A stretch of DNA of 64,000 bases from NCBI RefSeq assembly GCF_006716865.1, contig NZ_VFPT01000002.1, positions 124,001 to 188,000 of the forward strand, read 5' to 3'. A program made the translations under genes and the position numbers. The notes beneath the pieces are model-generated. The model worked only from the letters and a program-made list of their open reading frames with translations. It was not told the origin of the DNA and searched no databases. Below, one piece after another: positions 41,528-50,402 of this stretch. The stretch's first letter is position 1; every line of letters starts with the position of its first letter. This stretch comes from Roseinatronobacter monicus (GTDB lineage: Bacteria > Pseudomonadota > Alphaproteobacteria > Rhodobacterales > Rhodobacteraceae).

Positions 41528-42439
41528 TCAGCGTTTCTTGGCGCGCAACTGGCCGGAAAGCAGTAGCAACACGATGGACAGTCCCATGATCGCCAGAAAC
41601 AGCACCACGGCCACGGCTGCCGCGTAGCCCATGGCGAAGGACTGAAACGCCTGATTGTAGGAAAAAAGCACCGCCGTCGTTGTGGCGCGCCCCGGTCCGC
41701 CGCCGGTCAGAACCACCACTTGGTCAAAAACCTGTAGGTTGAAGATCACGGCAGTCACAACAACAAACATTGTCGTTGGCATTAGAATTGGTAGCGTAAC
41801 ATGCCGGAAGCTGCGCCATGCGGACGCGCCATCCATGATCGCGGCCTCGCGCAGATGCTGCGGGATGCCCTGAAGGCCGGCCAAAAAGATGACCACCGAA
41901 TAGCCCATCTGTCGCCATATCCCGATACCTATGAGTGTTGGCAAGGCCTGATAGCCGTCGGCAAGAAAGCCCTGACGCTCTATTCCCACGAGGCTAAGCA
42001 GATAGTTGAAAGGGCCAAAGGCCGGATTCATAATGTACAGCCACGCCACCCCGATCGCGACCCAGCTGGCAACCTGCGGCATGTAGAACACAGTGCGAAA
42101 GACTGCCATGCCACGCAGTTTCGTATCCAACATCACGGCGATTGCCAGTGACAAGATCGTGGCAGGCACCACCGTGCCCACGGTGTAGTAGAGCGTTACC
42201 CGAAACGCCTGCATCGCGCGTGGATCGTTGAACAGCCGCTCGTAATTCGCAAGACCAATGAAGCGCGGTGGTTGCAGCAATGAGTACTGTGTCAGGCTGA
42301 GATAGCCACCATACAGCAGCGGCGCGATTTTCAGTGCCAAAAACAGTGCCATAACAGGTAACACAAGGATCAGGCCCCAACGCGCCTCGGCGGGTGTGAC
42401 CCAATCGCGATTGTACCAGCCTTTGCCAGATTTGGACAT
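41528..42439 (-). CDS. Sugar ABC transporter permease (MalF type)
   Basis: A 303-aa protein with six helices (first: WGLILVLPVMALFLALKIAPLLYGGYLSL). EAA loop REAAIMDGASAWRSFRHVTLPILMP. Together with the next gene product it forms the membrane channel. Follows the binding protein gene after 53 bp. Confidence 0.92.
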   Translation of the reverse strand: MSKSGKGWYNRDWVTPAEARWGLILVLPVMALFLALKIAPLLYGGYLSLTQYSLLQPPRFIGLANYERLFNDPRAMQAFRVTLYYTVGTVVPATILSLAIAVMLDTKLRGMAVFRTVFYMPQVASWVAIGVAWLYIMNPAFGPFNYLLSLVGIERQGFLADGYQALPTLIGIGIWRQMGYSVVIFLAGLQGIPQHLREAAIMDGASAWRSFRHVTLPILMPTTMFVVVTAVIFNLQVFDQVVVLTGGGPGRATTTAVLFSYNQAFQSFAMGYAAAVAVVLFLAIMGLSIVLLLLSGQLRAKKR

Positions 42440-42492
42440 GCCGTCCCCTTATTGGCCCCTGTCGGGCGGCATGTGCCGCCCGACAGCGCAAC

Positions 42493-43785
42493 TCAGTTGA
42501 AGCCGATGCCGGAGCGGTCGATGATCTCAGACTGGATTTCGCGAGCGGCGTTGTCCATGGCTTTTTGCGGGTCCATACCGTTGAGCATCAACTCATCCAA
42601 CCAGACATTGATGATCGATTCATATTCTGAGAAATTCGGGTGCGCCGGATCGGGCGAGCCCCCCTCAAGCGCCAATTCAAGATACCGGGCGGCAAGCTGG
42701 TTCTCTTCGAAATACGGGTGACCTTCGGGGAGCAACGCGCCAGGGATCGACCCGCCAAGCCCGGCGAGCTGGACGATATTGTCAGGCTCGACGATCAGGA
42801 ATTGCAGCAGGGCTGCTGCCGCTTCCTTGTTTTGCGATGTAGAGGTAATGCCGATCACATTGGCCCCAAGGCCTGCGCCGGCCATATCGGGCGTGCCCTG
42901 TGGCCCAGGAGGGACCAACCCAAGGCCTGCATATTCCAGAACATCCGGGAATTCATTCTGCCAGTTGCGGAAGGCGAAATTGTTATACACCATCGCGGTG
43001 CGTCCCTGACCAAGGCCCACATTATCTGCTTCAATCGAGCGGGGGACGTCACAGCATTCCACAAGTTGCTGCAAAAAGGCCGCGGCCTCGACAGCCTCGG
43101 GCGAATTCATGGTGGCGGTCATGCCGTCGTCTGAGAACATCGCACCGCCATTCCCCTCGACCATGCGCGTGAACATGTTGGAGCGGTTGAACGGAAAGGA
43201 CGAGGAATAGAAACCCAACTGACTTATTCCACCATCGGCCCCGCGCACCGTCGCACCCTCAGCCCAGGCCAGCCATTCATCCCAGTCCTGGGGTGCCGCC
43301 GAGGCGTCATTGCCACCCGCCTCGATAAGGTCGGACCGCCAGCTCAGGCCATTTGCGGAAAACCATGTAGGAAGCATGGACCATGTGCCATTCCAAGTCG
43401 TCAACTCGACAGTTGCGGGCACAAAATCGTCAGGATCGAAGAATTCTGAATGATCGGCCAGCAATCCCCGTTCGGCAAAGCCTGCAACAAGGTTCGAGAA
43501 GCCGAAAATGATGTCAGGCAACGTGCCACCTGCTGCCGCAGTCGCAATCTGTTGCTGATAAGCCGACCATGAGGTGATCTCATAATCGACCGTGATACCG
43601 GGGTTGGCCTCCTCAAATGCCGGGATCAATTCCGCCAGCACAGCGCCATGCGCTTCTGGCGTGCCATTGAACCACATTCTGACCGTAGTGTCCTGCGCGC
43701 TTACGCTCGTCACGCCGATTGCTCCGATTGCACCTGCCAGCGCCGTACTCCGTAGCAACAACCCAAAATGCGTATTCATCATCAT
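42493..43785 (-). CDS. Sugar ABC transporter substrate-binding protein
   Basis: A 430-aa periplasmic protein (SBP_bac_1 type) with a signal peptide ending SVSAQ. Features: VRMWFNGTPEAHGAVLAELIPAFEEANPGITVDYEIT, then GTLPDIIFGFS, and GLGANVIGITSTSQNKEAAAALLQFL in the C-terminal lobe. First gene of the operon; GGGGGT lies just before the ATG. The actual sugar is not inferable. Confidence 0.92.
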   Translation of the reverse strand: MMMNTHFGLLLRSTALAGAIGAIGVTSVSAQDTTVRMWFNGTPEAHGAVLAELIPAFEEANPGITVDYEITSWSAYQQQIATAAAGGTLPDIIFGFSNLVAGFAERGLLADHSEFFDPDDFVPATVELTTWNGTWSMLPTWFSANGLSWRSDLIEAGGNDASAAPQDWDEWLAWAEGATVRGADGGISQLGFYSSSFPFNRSNMFTRMVEGNGGAMFSDDGMTATMNSPEAVEAAAFLQQLVECCDVPRSIEADNVGLGQGRTAMVYNNFAFRNWQNEFPDVLEYAGLGLVPPGPQGTPDMAGAGLGANVIGITSTSQNKEAAAALLQFLIVEPDNIVQLAGLGGSIPGALLPEGHPYFEENQLAARYLELALEGGSPDPAHPNFSEYESIINVWLDELMLNGMDPQKAMDNAAREIQSEIIDRSGIGFN

Positions 43786-43877
43786 ACCCCCTGTTTCAGA
43801 CTTCTGGTTTTTATTGGGACGATGCTGACCGTACGAATGTCGTTTTGCAAGACGGTTCTCGCTGAATCAGACATTGG

Positions 43878-43895
43878 TTTGATCGAATGATCAAA
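43878..43895. promoter_or_regulatory. Palindromic operator upstream of the sugar ABC operon
   Basis: TTTGATC and GATCAAA form a perfect 7-bp inverted repeat with a 4-nt spacer, about 95 bp upstream of the binding protein start. Size and symmetry suit a dimeric GntR- or LacI-type sugar regulator. No regulator gene is adjacent; it may have been removed by the insertions on the right side. Confidence 0.55.
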
Positions 43896-44273
43896 ATTTT
43901 TGCCGACTGGTCAGGCCAGAGTTCTGCCCGCGCCGCATGTCGCCTATATTCTCTGACCCATGATTGCCGATGGCTTGGGCGTACAGCGCCTATGCTAGGC
44001 AAGCAGTTCTGTCATGCTCTGGTGCCGCGTCCTGTCAGGCCAGTGTCCTGTAAATGTCCGGCGTGCCTGGTATAGCCCGGTTCGGTATAAGACGATCATC
44101 AAGGGATATTGGCATGGAAACAAATTTACTTCGAACCGACTTAAGAACATGGGCAAAGCCGGATTCTTCAAAGCGACGTTGCTACGCGACAACTGTCGAC
44201 CGAGAGCAGCACTAAGACTGGCCGCTATCGCCAAATGCCGTGATTGAGATGCCGCCAGGTCAAAGGCGGCTTA
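43896..44273. other. Gene-free stretch before the third IS630 copy
   Basis: Short frames exist in both directions but none has a convincing start, ribosome binding site or family motif. Perhaps the residue of a regulatory gene of the sugar operon. Confidence 0.3.
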
Positions 44274-45455
44274 TACCAAGTCTCGCGAAATCTGACTCTT
44301 CTGAGGGTTTTGGGATTCCCAAATCTATGAAGATCTGACTCAATGGCGTCAGATTTTCTGGGGAGGGCCTCTCTATGGGCGCAGCGCTCGCGTTACGGAC
44401 AGACTACGACGGCATGAAGTTGAGAGAACTTGCGCGAAAGACAAAGGATGCCAACCAAGCCCGCAGGCTTTTGGCGCTGGCGGAGATCTATGATGGCGGT
44501 CGGCGCAGCGATGCTGCTCGGATTGGTGGTGTTGGCCTACAAATTGTCCGTGACTGGGTGGAGCGGTTTAATGCCCGCGGGCCTGACGGCTTGATCAACG
44601 GCAAAGCTCCTGGTCAGCAGTCTAAGCTTAACGATGAGCAGCGCAGGGCGCTTGCTGCAATTGTTGAGAGCGGTCCGACCTTATCGGTCCATGGGGTCGT
44701 CCGCTGGCGCCTGAGTGATCTGAGGAAATGGATTGCAGACACATTTGGGATTTCACTTCACGAGACGTCGATAAGCCGGGAACTCAGGGCGCTTGGTTAT
44801 GTCAAACTCACAGCACGCCCGCGCCATCACGCGCAAGATACAGCCGCACTGGAGGACTTTAAAAAAAAGGGTTTGCAGCCGCAGTAGCAAAGCTCCGCGC
44901 ACGGCTCCTGCAAGGCACTGTGATCGAAGTCTGGTTCCAAGATGAAGCGCGTGTCGGCCAGAAAAACAAGATCACGCGCCGATGGGCGAAGCGCGGTACG
45001 CGACCTTCCGCCCCACATGATCAGCGCACGAGTTCAAGCTACATCTTTGGAGCGATTTGCCCAGCCCTCGGGAAAGCTGCAGGTCTTGTGCTGCCAGCGT
45101 GCAATACCGAAGCGATGGCCCTGCATCTTGCTGAAATCTCCCAAACTGTCGCACCCAAAGCACATGGGGCTGTGCTCGTGGATCAAGCCGCATGGCACAT
45201 GACTGACAAGCTGGTCATTCCGGACAACATCACCATCATCCCGATCCCCGCAAAATGCCCAGAACTCAATCCAGTCGAAAACATCTGGCAATTCATGCGA
45301 GACAACTGGCTATCAAACCTCATCTTCGAAACCTATGAAGACATCGTAGATCATTGCTGCAAGGCTTGGAACAAATTGGTCAGCATGCCCGACACAATCA
45401 CCTCCATTGGAACCCGCGACTGGGCTCAAGAGTTCTGATCAATGCTGATTGGTAT
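44274..45455 (+). mobile_element. IS630-family element 2, third copy
   Basis: Reverse-complement copy of the tandem elements at 28458-30823, same 1182-bp length, flanked by TA (44272-44273 and 45456-45457). A single insertion, giving the reference for both ends. Confidence 0.92.
44375..45438 (+). CDS. IS630 transposase OrfA-OrfB (-1 frameshift fusion), third copy
   Basis: OrfA 44375-44887 (HTH part) and OrfB ending 45438 (DDE part). A8 at 44861-44868 followed by GGG. A slip by -1 re-reads G44869 and continues GFAAAVAKL...VIEVWFQ. No coding difference from the tandem copies is apparent. Confidence 0.88.
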
Positions 45456-45616
45456 TAGTCCATCCGCCCCTTGCGACGATCGGACCCGACCTCGACGCGT
45501 TCGGCCCTTGCTGACGGTCGGCCTGTCAGGCTAGTGTCTCCAAAGCGGCCGCTCAAGAAGCAAGCACTGCGCTGTTACCTTTCAGCGCCCTGCTACTCGA
45601 GAGAAGGTCATAATCG

Positions 45617-45644
45617 ACCCGCCGCGGTCGCACCCGCGGCGGGT
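45617..45644. terminator. Strong GC hairpin after the EF-hand gene
   Basis: ACCCGCCGCGG and CCGCGGCGGGT form a perfect 11-bp stem with a 6-nt loop, 8 bp beyond the stop codon of the EF-hand gene on the reverse strand. No T-run follows, so it may be a Rho-assisted terminator or a 3' stabiliser. Confidence 0.55.
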
Positions 45645-45651
45645 GACTGTT

Positions 45652-46140
45652 TCAAAAATCGCTCAGGTCGACGCGTCCGTCGCCATTTCGGTCAAGCGCG
45701 GCAAACAGGCGCTCGGTCGCTGTCAGGAACTCTTCTCGCGAGATGCGTCCGTCACCGTTTGTATCGTTGAACTCCACCGACATTGCAGAGTGGATGATCG
45801 CACCGGTGGGGTTGGCATTCTGGCCCTGTCCGCGACGCCCCTCGCCCTGCCGCTCGGCGCGGTTCTCGGCCTGACGCTCCAGCCGCAATTCCCCTTGGGC
45901 AGTTACCGTCTCGGCCATCTGCGCCAACTCATCCGCCGCCAGATAACCGTTACCATCATGATCGAACATGTCGAACATATCCCCCCGGTGCGTCTGCATA
46001 TCGTCCAGCGAGACATAGCCGGTTTGCGACATGTCCCACGATGCGATGAAACTTGCGCCGCGCTGGCCGTTGCCTTGCGCCTGTGCGCCGGTCGCAAGCA
46101 TCAGGGCGACAGTGCCGGCGCTGATCAGGGTGTTTGTCAT
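45652..46140 (-). CDS. Secreted four-EF-hand calcium-binding protein
   Basis: A 162-aa protein starting at 46140 with AAAGGAAA upstream. Signal peptide MTNTLISAGTVALMLATGAQA. Four EF-hand loops follow in two pairs: DMSQTGYVSLDD and DHDGNGYLAADE, then after a Gln/Arg-rich helix (about 80-110) DTNGDGRISREE and DRNGDGRVDLSD. The last three keep the canonical D-x-D/N-x-D/N-G pattern; the first is degenerate. Likely a periplasmic calcium sensor or buffer. Divergent from the NMT1-type ABC operon. Confidence 0.88.
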   Translation of the reverse strand: MTNTLISAGTVALMLATGAQAQGNGQRGASFIASWDMSQTGYVSLDDMQTHRGDMFDMFDHDGNGYLAADELAQMAETVTAQGELRLERQAENRAERQGEGRRGQGQNANPTGAIIHSAMSVEFNDTNGDGRISREEFLTATERLFAALDRNGDGRVDLSDF

Positions 46141-46346
46141 CTGGTTTTCCTTTGTGATGTGGTGGCCTTTCAACGTGGTTGTGTGGCCTTTCTGTCGGGC
46201 ATGCGGCAGCGGGTCGCATCTGCGCCGCGACAGATGCGCACAGTTGACTAGTTCCAACCTTCCCACGCTGGAAGGTTTGATCTGTGTCATGGATGAAAGG
46301 GCGTGTGGCACCGCAATGCATCCCCAGCAACACAGAGGAATTTGTC

Positions 46347-47336
46347 ATGGCTTCATTCGACTTCACACGCCGCAAGGCGCTGCTTGCGGGCGCGGCGCTG
46401 CTGGCATCGCCTGCGATCTTGAGGGCGGGAGGGGTGCGTCTGCCACGTCTGGTGCTGCAAACGCCCGGCTCTGGCCCTGGCATCCTGATGGCACATGCAC
46501 GTGCTTTGGGCCTGTTTGCCCCGATCGCCGATGAGGTCGATCTGTCGATCTGGACAACGGGAGATGAAATGCGCGCGGGGCTGGTGTCGGGCAGTGTGCC
46601 TGTGGCCGTGGTGCCGACGCAGGCGGCGGCAAGCCTCCATAATCGCGGGTTTGGCATCAAACTGGTCGCCACGCTGACCGAGGGGCATTGCGGGCTGGTT
46701 GCGCGCGGGATGGAGGGTTGCACCATCCCCGATCTGCGCGGGAAATCGGTGGTGGTGCCTGCCTTCAACGATTTCACTGGCCATTTGATGCGGCTGGCGC
46801 TGGCGCATCATGGCGTGGGGCTGGATGCGCTGACGCTGATCCCCGCCACCACACAGATGGAGGCCGCGCAGGTGCTGCTGTCAGGCCGCGCCGATGTGGC
46901 GCTTCTGGCCGAACCGGGGGCCACGGCGGCCCTGATGCGGGCGCGCGCAGATGGACAAGACCTGCATCGCGGCGTGCAGATGCGTGATGAACTGGGCCTG
47001 GTGACCGGCCTGCGCCCGTCACTGCCGCAAGCCGCGCTGGCCATGCGCGCCGATTTCGCAGCCGAGTACCCGTGGCTGGCAGGCGCATTGACCGCGGCCC
47101 TGACCGAGGCAGCTGAAGACCTGAACGCCAAGCCCGATCAGGCCGCCGAGAACGCAGCCCCCTTTCTTGAGCGCGCCGCCCCCATGCTGGCGCAGGCGAT
47201 TCCTTTCGCCAATATCAACGTGCTGTCGGCCAGCGTTGCCCGCCCCGAGATCGAGGCGCTGTATCTGGCGCTGATTGCGGCTGATGCGGGCATCATCGGC
47301 GGCGCATTGCCGGATGACGGGCTCTATGCCCTCTGA
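46347..47336 (+). CDS. NMT1/SsuA-type ABC substrate-binding protein (Tat signal)
   Basis: A 329-aa protein from ATG 46347 with GAGGAA upstream. Twin-arginine signal FTRRKALLAGAALLASPA. NMT1-like fold: LVLQTPGSGPGILMAHARALGLF, SVPVAVVPTQAAASLHNRG, TIPDLRGKSVVVPAFNDFTG, LLSGRADVALLAEPGATAAL. Proteins of this class bind nitrate, sulfonates, pyrimidine precursors or similar. The Tat route suggests folding, possibly with a cofactor or metal, before export. It overlaps the permease gene by 11 bp. Confidence 0.85.
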   Translation: MASFDFTRRKALLAGAALLASPAILRAGGVRLPRLVLQTPGSGPGILMAHARALGLFAPIADEVDLSIWTTGDEMRAGLVSGSVPVAVVPTQAAASLHNRGFGIKLVATLTEGHCGLVARGMEGCTIPDLRGKSVVVPAFNDFTGHLMRLALAHHGVGLDALTLIPATTQMEAAQVLLSGRADVALLAEPGATAALMRARADGQDLHRGVQMRDELGLVTGLRPSLPQAALAMRADFAAEYPWLAGALTAALTEAAEDLNAKPDQAAENAAPFLERAAPMLAQAIPFANINVLSASVARPEIEALYLALIAADAGIIGGALPDDGLYAL

Positions 47337-48159
47337 TCTCGTCCTCCAGCGTGCAAGCGCGCGACTGGTGGAATGGGCAGAGATGGCGCCCACTCTCGCC
47401 GCGCGCGACCTGTTGCGTTTTGGGCCGCCAGCCTTGGGCATCATACTGTTTCTGGCGGCATGGCAAGCCGCGCATTGGCATTACGGGGGCTTCATCCTGC
47501 CTTCGCCATTGCAGACGGCACTGGCGGTCTCGGTCACGCTGTCCAGTGCCAGCGGCTGGGCTGCACTGGGGGCGACATTCGGACGGGTCGGGCTGGCGCT
47601 CGGGTTGTCGGGAGTAATCGGCGGGGGGCTTGGGCTGCTTGCGGGCTATCTGTGGCTGATCCGCGCGACACTGGCCCCGGTGGCTACGATCCTGCTGGGC
47701 ATGCCTGCGACAGCCTGGGTGATCCTAACGATGATCTGGTTCGGCCCTTCGCATGGCTCGATCCTGTTCACGATCGCCATCGTGATCGGCCCGATCCTCT
47801 ATATCGGCACGGTTGACGCCGTGCTGACCCGCGACCGGCGGCTGGAGGATATGGCGGCGAGTTTCGGCGCGTCCCGTTGGGCGCGCTTCCGCACGATCGC
47901 GCTGCGGCAAATCCTGTCCAGCCTTGGTCCGGTCTTCGGCATTGCTCTGGCGCTGGGGTTCAAGGTCGCGATTATGGCGGAACTGGTGACCAATGTCGCA
48001 GGGCTTGGCGCGCAAATGGCGCGGGCGCGGTCGCATATGGATATTGATATGGCGCTGGCCAATGTTGCACTGGCGGTGGTGGGGCTGGTCATCATCGAGC
48101 ATCTGGTCATCCGCCCGTTTCAGACGCGGCTGGGCGCATGGAAACGGGGTGCTGCATGA
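47326..48159 (+). CDS. ABC transporter permease (SsuC/TauC type)
   Basis: A 277-aa inner-membrane protein with about six helices. The BPD_transp_1 segment includes RRLEDMAASFGASRWARFRTIALRQIL as EAA loop. The start at 47326 lies inside the end of the binding protein gene; the stop overlaps the ATPase start (ATGA). Couples to the following ATPase. Confidence 0.88.
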   Translation: MPSDLVLQRASARLVEWAEMAPTLAARDLLRFGPPALGIILFLAAWQAAHWHYGGFILPSPLQTALAVSVTLSSASGWAALGATFGRVGLALGLSGVIGGGLGLLAGYLWLIRATLAPVATILLGMPATAWVILTMIWFGPSHGSILFTIAIVIGPILYIGTVDAVLTRDRRLEDMAASFGASRWARFRTIALRQILSSLGPVFGIALALGFKVAIMAELVTNVAGLGAQMARARSHMDIDMALANVALAVVGLVIIEHLVIRPFQTRLGAWKRGAA

Positions 48160-48944
48160 GTGGGCTGACCTTGGCCACGATCACCCAAAGCCTCAGTGGG
48201 CGTCGCGTGCTGGATACCGTTTCGCTGGTTATCCGTCCGGGCGAGCTGGTGGCGCTGGTCGGCCCTTCTGGCTGTGGCAAGAGCACACTGGCCGCAATTG
48301 CGGGCGGCATAATGAAGCCCGATCAAGGCCGCATCCTGCGCCAGTATCAGCGCCACGGCATGGTGTTTCAACAATCGCGCCTGCTGCCCTGGGCCAGCGC
48401 GCGCGACAATATCGCTTATCCGCTGACCGTTGGCAAACTGCCCCGCTCTCAGATCACTGCGCGCACGAATGCCGCCGCCCAAGCCGTGGCGCTTTTGTCC
48501 GAGGATCTGGACAAACTGCCCGCGCAACTCTCAGGCGGCATGCGCGCCCGCGTGGCTATTGCCCGCGCGCTGGTGGTCGAACCGGAATTCCTGATCTTCG
48601 ACGAACCCTTTGCCGCCCTCGACCCAGCGCTGCGCCGCCGGATGCAGGATCTGGTGCTGTCACTGGCGCAAACACGCGGCTTTGGCGGGCTGTTCATCAC
48701 CCATGATCTGACCGAGGCCGCGCGGCTGTCCCACCGCATCGCCGTAATGGACCGGCAGGGCAAGGGCATCCTTGGCAGCCTGACCCCGCCGGGCACGCCT
48801 GGCCAGCGCAATGAGGCAGAGATCTTCGGCTTCACTCAAGATGCACGAAATGACCCCTTGCTGCATGATCTGGTCAATGTGGATGAACGCGCCGTCACGC
48901 TCGACTGCGCCTGCGACACGCTAGGGTTTCAGCGCTGTTGTTGA
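48156..48944 (+). CDS. ABC transporter ATP-binding protein (SsuB/TauB type)
   Basis: A 262-aa ATPase with Walker A GPSGCGKST, Q-loop MVFQQSRLLPWASARDNI, signature LSGGMRARVAIARAL, Walker B FLIFDEPFAALDPALR and switch THDLTEAARL. The C-terminal tail has an unusual cysteine-containing end (DCACDTLGFQRCC) with four cysteines in the last 13 residues. Completes the three-gene importer. Confidence 0.9.
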   Translation: MSGLTLATITQSLSGRRVLDTVSLVIRPGELVALVGPSGCGKSTLAAIAGGIMKPDQGRILRQYQRHGMVFQQSRLLPWASARDNIAYPLTVGKLPRSQITARTNAAAQAVALLSEDLDKLPAQLSGGMRARVAIARALVVEPEFLIFDEPFAALDPALRRRMQDLVLSLAQTRGFGGLFITHDLTEAARLSHRIAVMDRQGKGILGSLTPPGTPGQRNEAEIFGFTQDARNDPLLHDLVNVDERAVTLDCACDTLGFQRCC

Positions 48945-49071
48945 GAAAGCTTGGAAGCGCCGTCGATCCCCGCCCGATGCGATTGATCAGCACCAGAGAT
49001 AGCGACTCATGCTATGCTTGTCCGTCGGCCTGGCCGAGGACGTGGCGGGTTTGGAGGACAGGAGAGAAGCC

Positions 49072-49704
49072 ATGTCCATCGAAACTTTACCTGCCCTTCG
49101 CCCCACTCGCGCCCCTTGGAACAAAGGCCGCATCATTGGCCAGAAGCGGCCACTTTTACCGAAACATGTCTGGTCCATCCGCGTCCGGCTGGAAATGGCT
49201 GACAACAGGCGCGATCTCGCGCTGTTCAATATGGCCGTCGACAGCAAACTCAGGGGTTGCGATCTGGTCTGCCTGAAGGTGAACGAAGTTTACGCCGCAG
49301 GCCGTGTCAAGGAACGTGCTTCGGTCACGCAGAGCAAGACGCGCAAACCTGTCCGGTTCGAGATCACCGATACGACGCGCGCGTCGCTGGAGCGATGGAT
49401 CAAGGATCCCGAAATGATCGGTTGTGAGTATCTCTGGCCAAGCCGTCTCCATGCCAGCCCGCACCTGTCCACGCGGCAATATGCGCGGATCATGCGCGAT
49501 TGGGTGCTCTCGATCGGGTTGGAACCAAGCGCTTACGGCACCCATTCTATGCGGCGCACCAAGGTTGCCCAGATTTACAAGAAGACCGGCAACTTGCGCG
49601 CAGTCCAACTGCTGCTTGGCCACACGAAGATGGACAGCACTGTGCGCTATTTGGGCGTTGATCTGGATGATGCGCTGTCCTTGTCGGAAGGGATCGATCT
49701 CTGA
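49072..49704 (+). CDS. Tyrosine recombinase (catalytic domain only)
   Basis: A 210-aa protein. The start at 49072 has GGAGAG upstream. Catalytic residues visible: Arg in SKLRGCDLVCLKV, Lys in TQSKTRKPVRFEI, HSMRR (H-x-x-R), LLGHTKMDSTVRYLG with His and the Tyr nucleophile. The N-terminal core-binding domain of full integrases is absent, as in a common class of short integrase-like proteins of alphaproteobacterial plasmids and islands. No att site recognised. Stands before a toxin-antitoxin pair. Confidence 0.88.
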   Translation: MSIETLPALRPTRAPWNKGRIIGQKRPLLPKHVWSIRVRLEMADNRRDLALFNMAVDSKLRGCDLVCLKVNEVYAAGRVKERASVTQSKTRKPVRFEITDTTRASLERWIKDPEMIGCEYLWPSRLHASPHLSTRQYARIMRDWVLSIGLEPSAYGTHSMRRTKVAQIYKKTGNLRAVQLLLGHTKMDSTVRYLGVDLDDALSLSEGIDL

Positions 49705-49736
49705 GCTTTGCCTGGCCGGTTCATACCGGCCAGGCA

Positions 49737-49792
49737 TGTCGCTAAGGGCGACAATTTTCTTGACTTTGGGTCGCATGTCGCTTACGGCTACA
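49737..49792 (+). promoter_or_regulatory. Toxin-antitoxin promoter with two operator palindromes
   Basis: A perfect palindrome TGTCGC-TAAGG-GCGACA (49737-49753) and an imperfect copy TGTCGC-TTACG-GCTACA (49776-49792) flank a TTGACT -35 element (49760-49765). The second copy covers the start region just before the toxin ATG at 49795. This is the arrangement expected for autorepression by an HTH antitoxin or toxin-antitoxin complex. Confidence 0.65.
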
Positions 49793-49794
49793 TC

Positions 49795-50046
49795 ATGAAG
49801 CAGATCAGCTACACGAAATCCGCCATCAAGGTATTGCGACGGATGCCGGCGAGCACAGCTATGCTGATCCGCACCAAAATTGAGGCATATGCGACAGACC
49901 CAGCCTCGCAGGCAAACAACGTGAAATCCCTGAAAGGCCGAGAGGGGATAAGACTGCGTGTCGGGGATTGGCGGGTGATCATGGACGATCAGGGCAATGT
50001 CCTGGCCGTGCTGGGCATCGGCCCTCGGGGCGGCATCTATGACTGA
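49795..50046 (+). CDS. RelE/ParE-type toxin
   Basis: An 83-aa basic protein with a RelE fold pattern: MKQISYTKSAIKVLRRMPAS, an internal ...VKSLKGREGIRLRVGDWRVIM core and a C-terminal IGPRGGIYD. The GREGIRLRVGDWRVI segment is typical of RelE/StbE toxins that cut mRNA. ATG 49795 is chosen over an upstream in-frame start because the operator lies in between. Followed after 11 bp by the antitoxin, a toxin-first order like HigBA. Confidence 0.85.
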   Translation: MKQISYTKSAIKVLRRMPASTAMLIRTKIEAYATDPASQANNVKSLKGREGIRLRVGDWRVIMDDQGNVLAVLGIGPRGGIYD

Positions 50047-50057
50047 AAGGGCATGAC

Positions 50058-50402
50058 ATGAACGAGATGGTGACGATTCCACGCGAAGAATATGATCGCC
50101 TGCGGGCCGCGGCTGAAGATCTCGCCGATTTGCAAGATTACGACAGCGCCAAGGCCGCACTTGCGGCGGGCGAGGATGAACTGATCCCAGCGGATTACGT
50201 GAACCGGCTGCTGAACGGCGAAAACGCTTTGCGCGTCTACCGGGACCTGCGCGGGATGACACAAGCCGCCCTGGCAGAAAAAGCGGGCGTGAACCGCGTG
50301 ACCGTCGCCGAGATCGAAACCGGCCGTAAGCAGGGCTCGGTCGCGACCCTTCGGGCCTTGGCCAATGCGCTCGGCGTAAGTCTGGATGATCTGGCTGAGT
50401 AA
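50058..50402 (+). CDS. XRE-family antitoxin
   Basis: A 114-aa protein. The N-terminal region (MNEMVTIPREEYDRLRAAAEDLADLQDYD) resembles Phd/PHD-like antitoxin helices. The C-terminal HTH_3 domain (RDLRGMTQAALAEKAGVNRVTVAEIETGRKQ...LRALANALGVSLDDL) would bind the palindromes upstream. It neutralises the RelE-type toxin encoded 11 bp before it. Confidence 0.88.
   Translation: MNEMVTIPREEYDRLRAAAEDLADLQDYDSAKAALAAGEDELIPADYVNRLLNGENALRVYRDLRGMTQAALAEKAGVNRVTVAEIETGRKQGSVATLRALANALGVSLDDLAE

Noticed and set aside
49156..50262. Leftward open frame of 368 codons
   Set aside because: Antisense to the tyrosine recombinase and toxin genes, which have clear motifs and ribosome binding sites.
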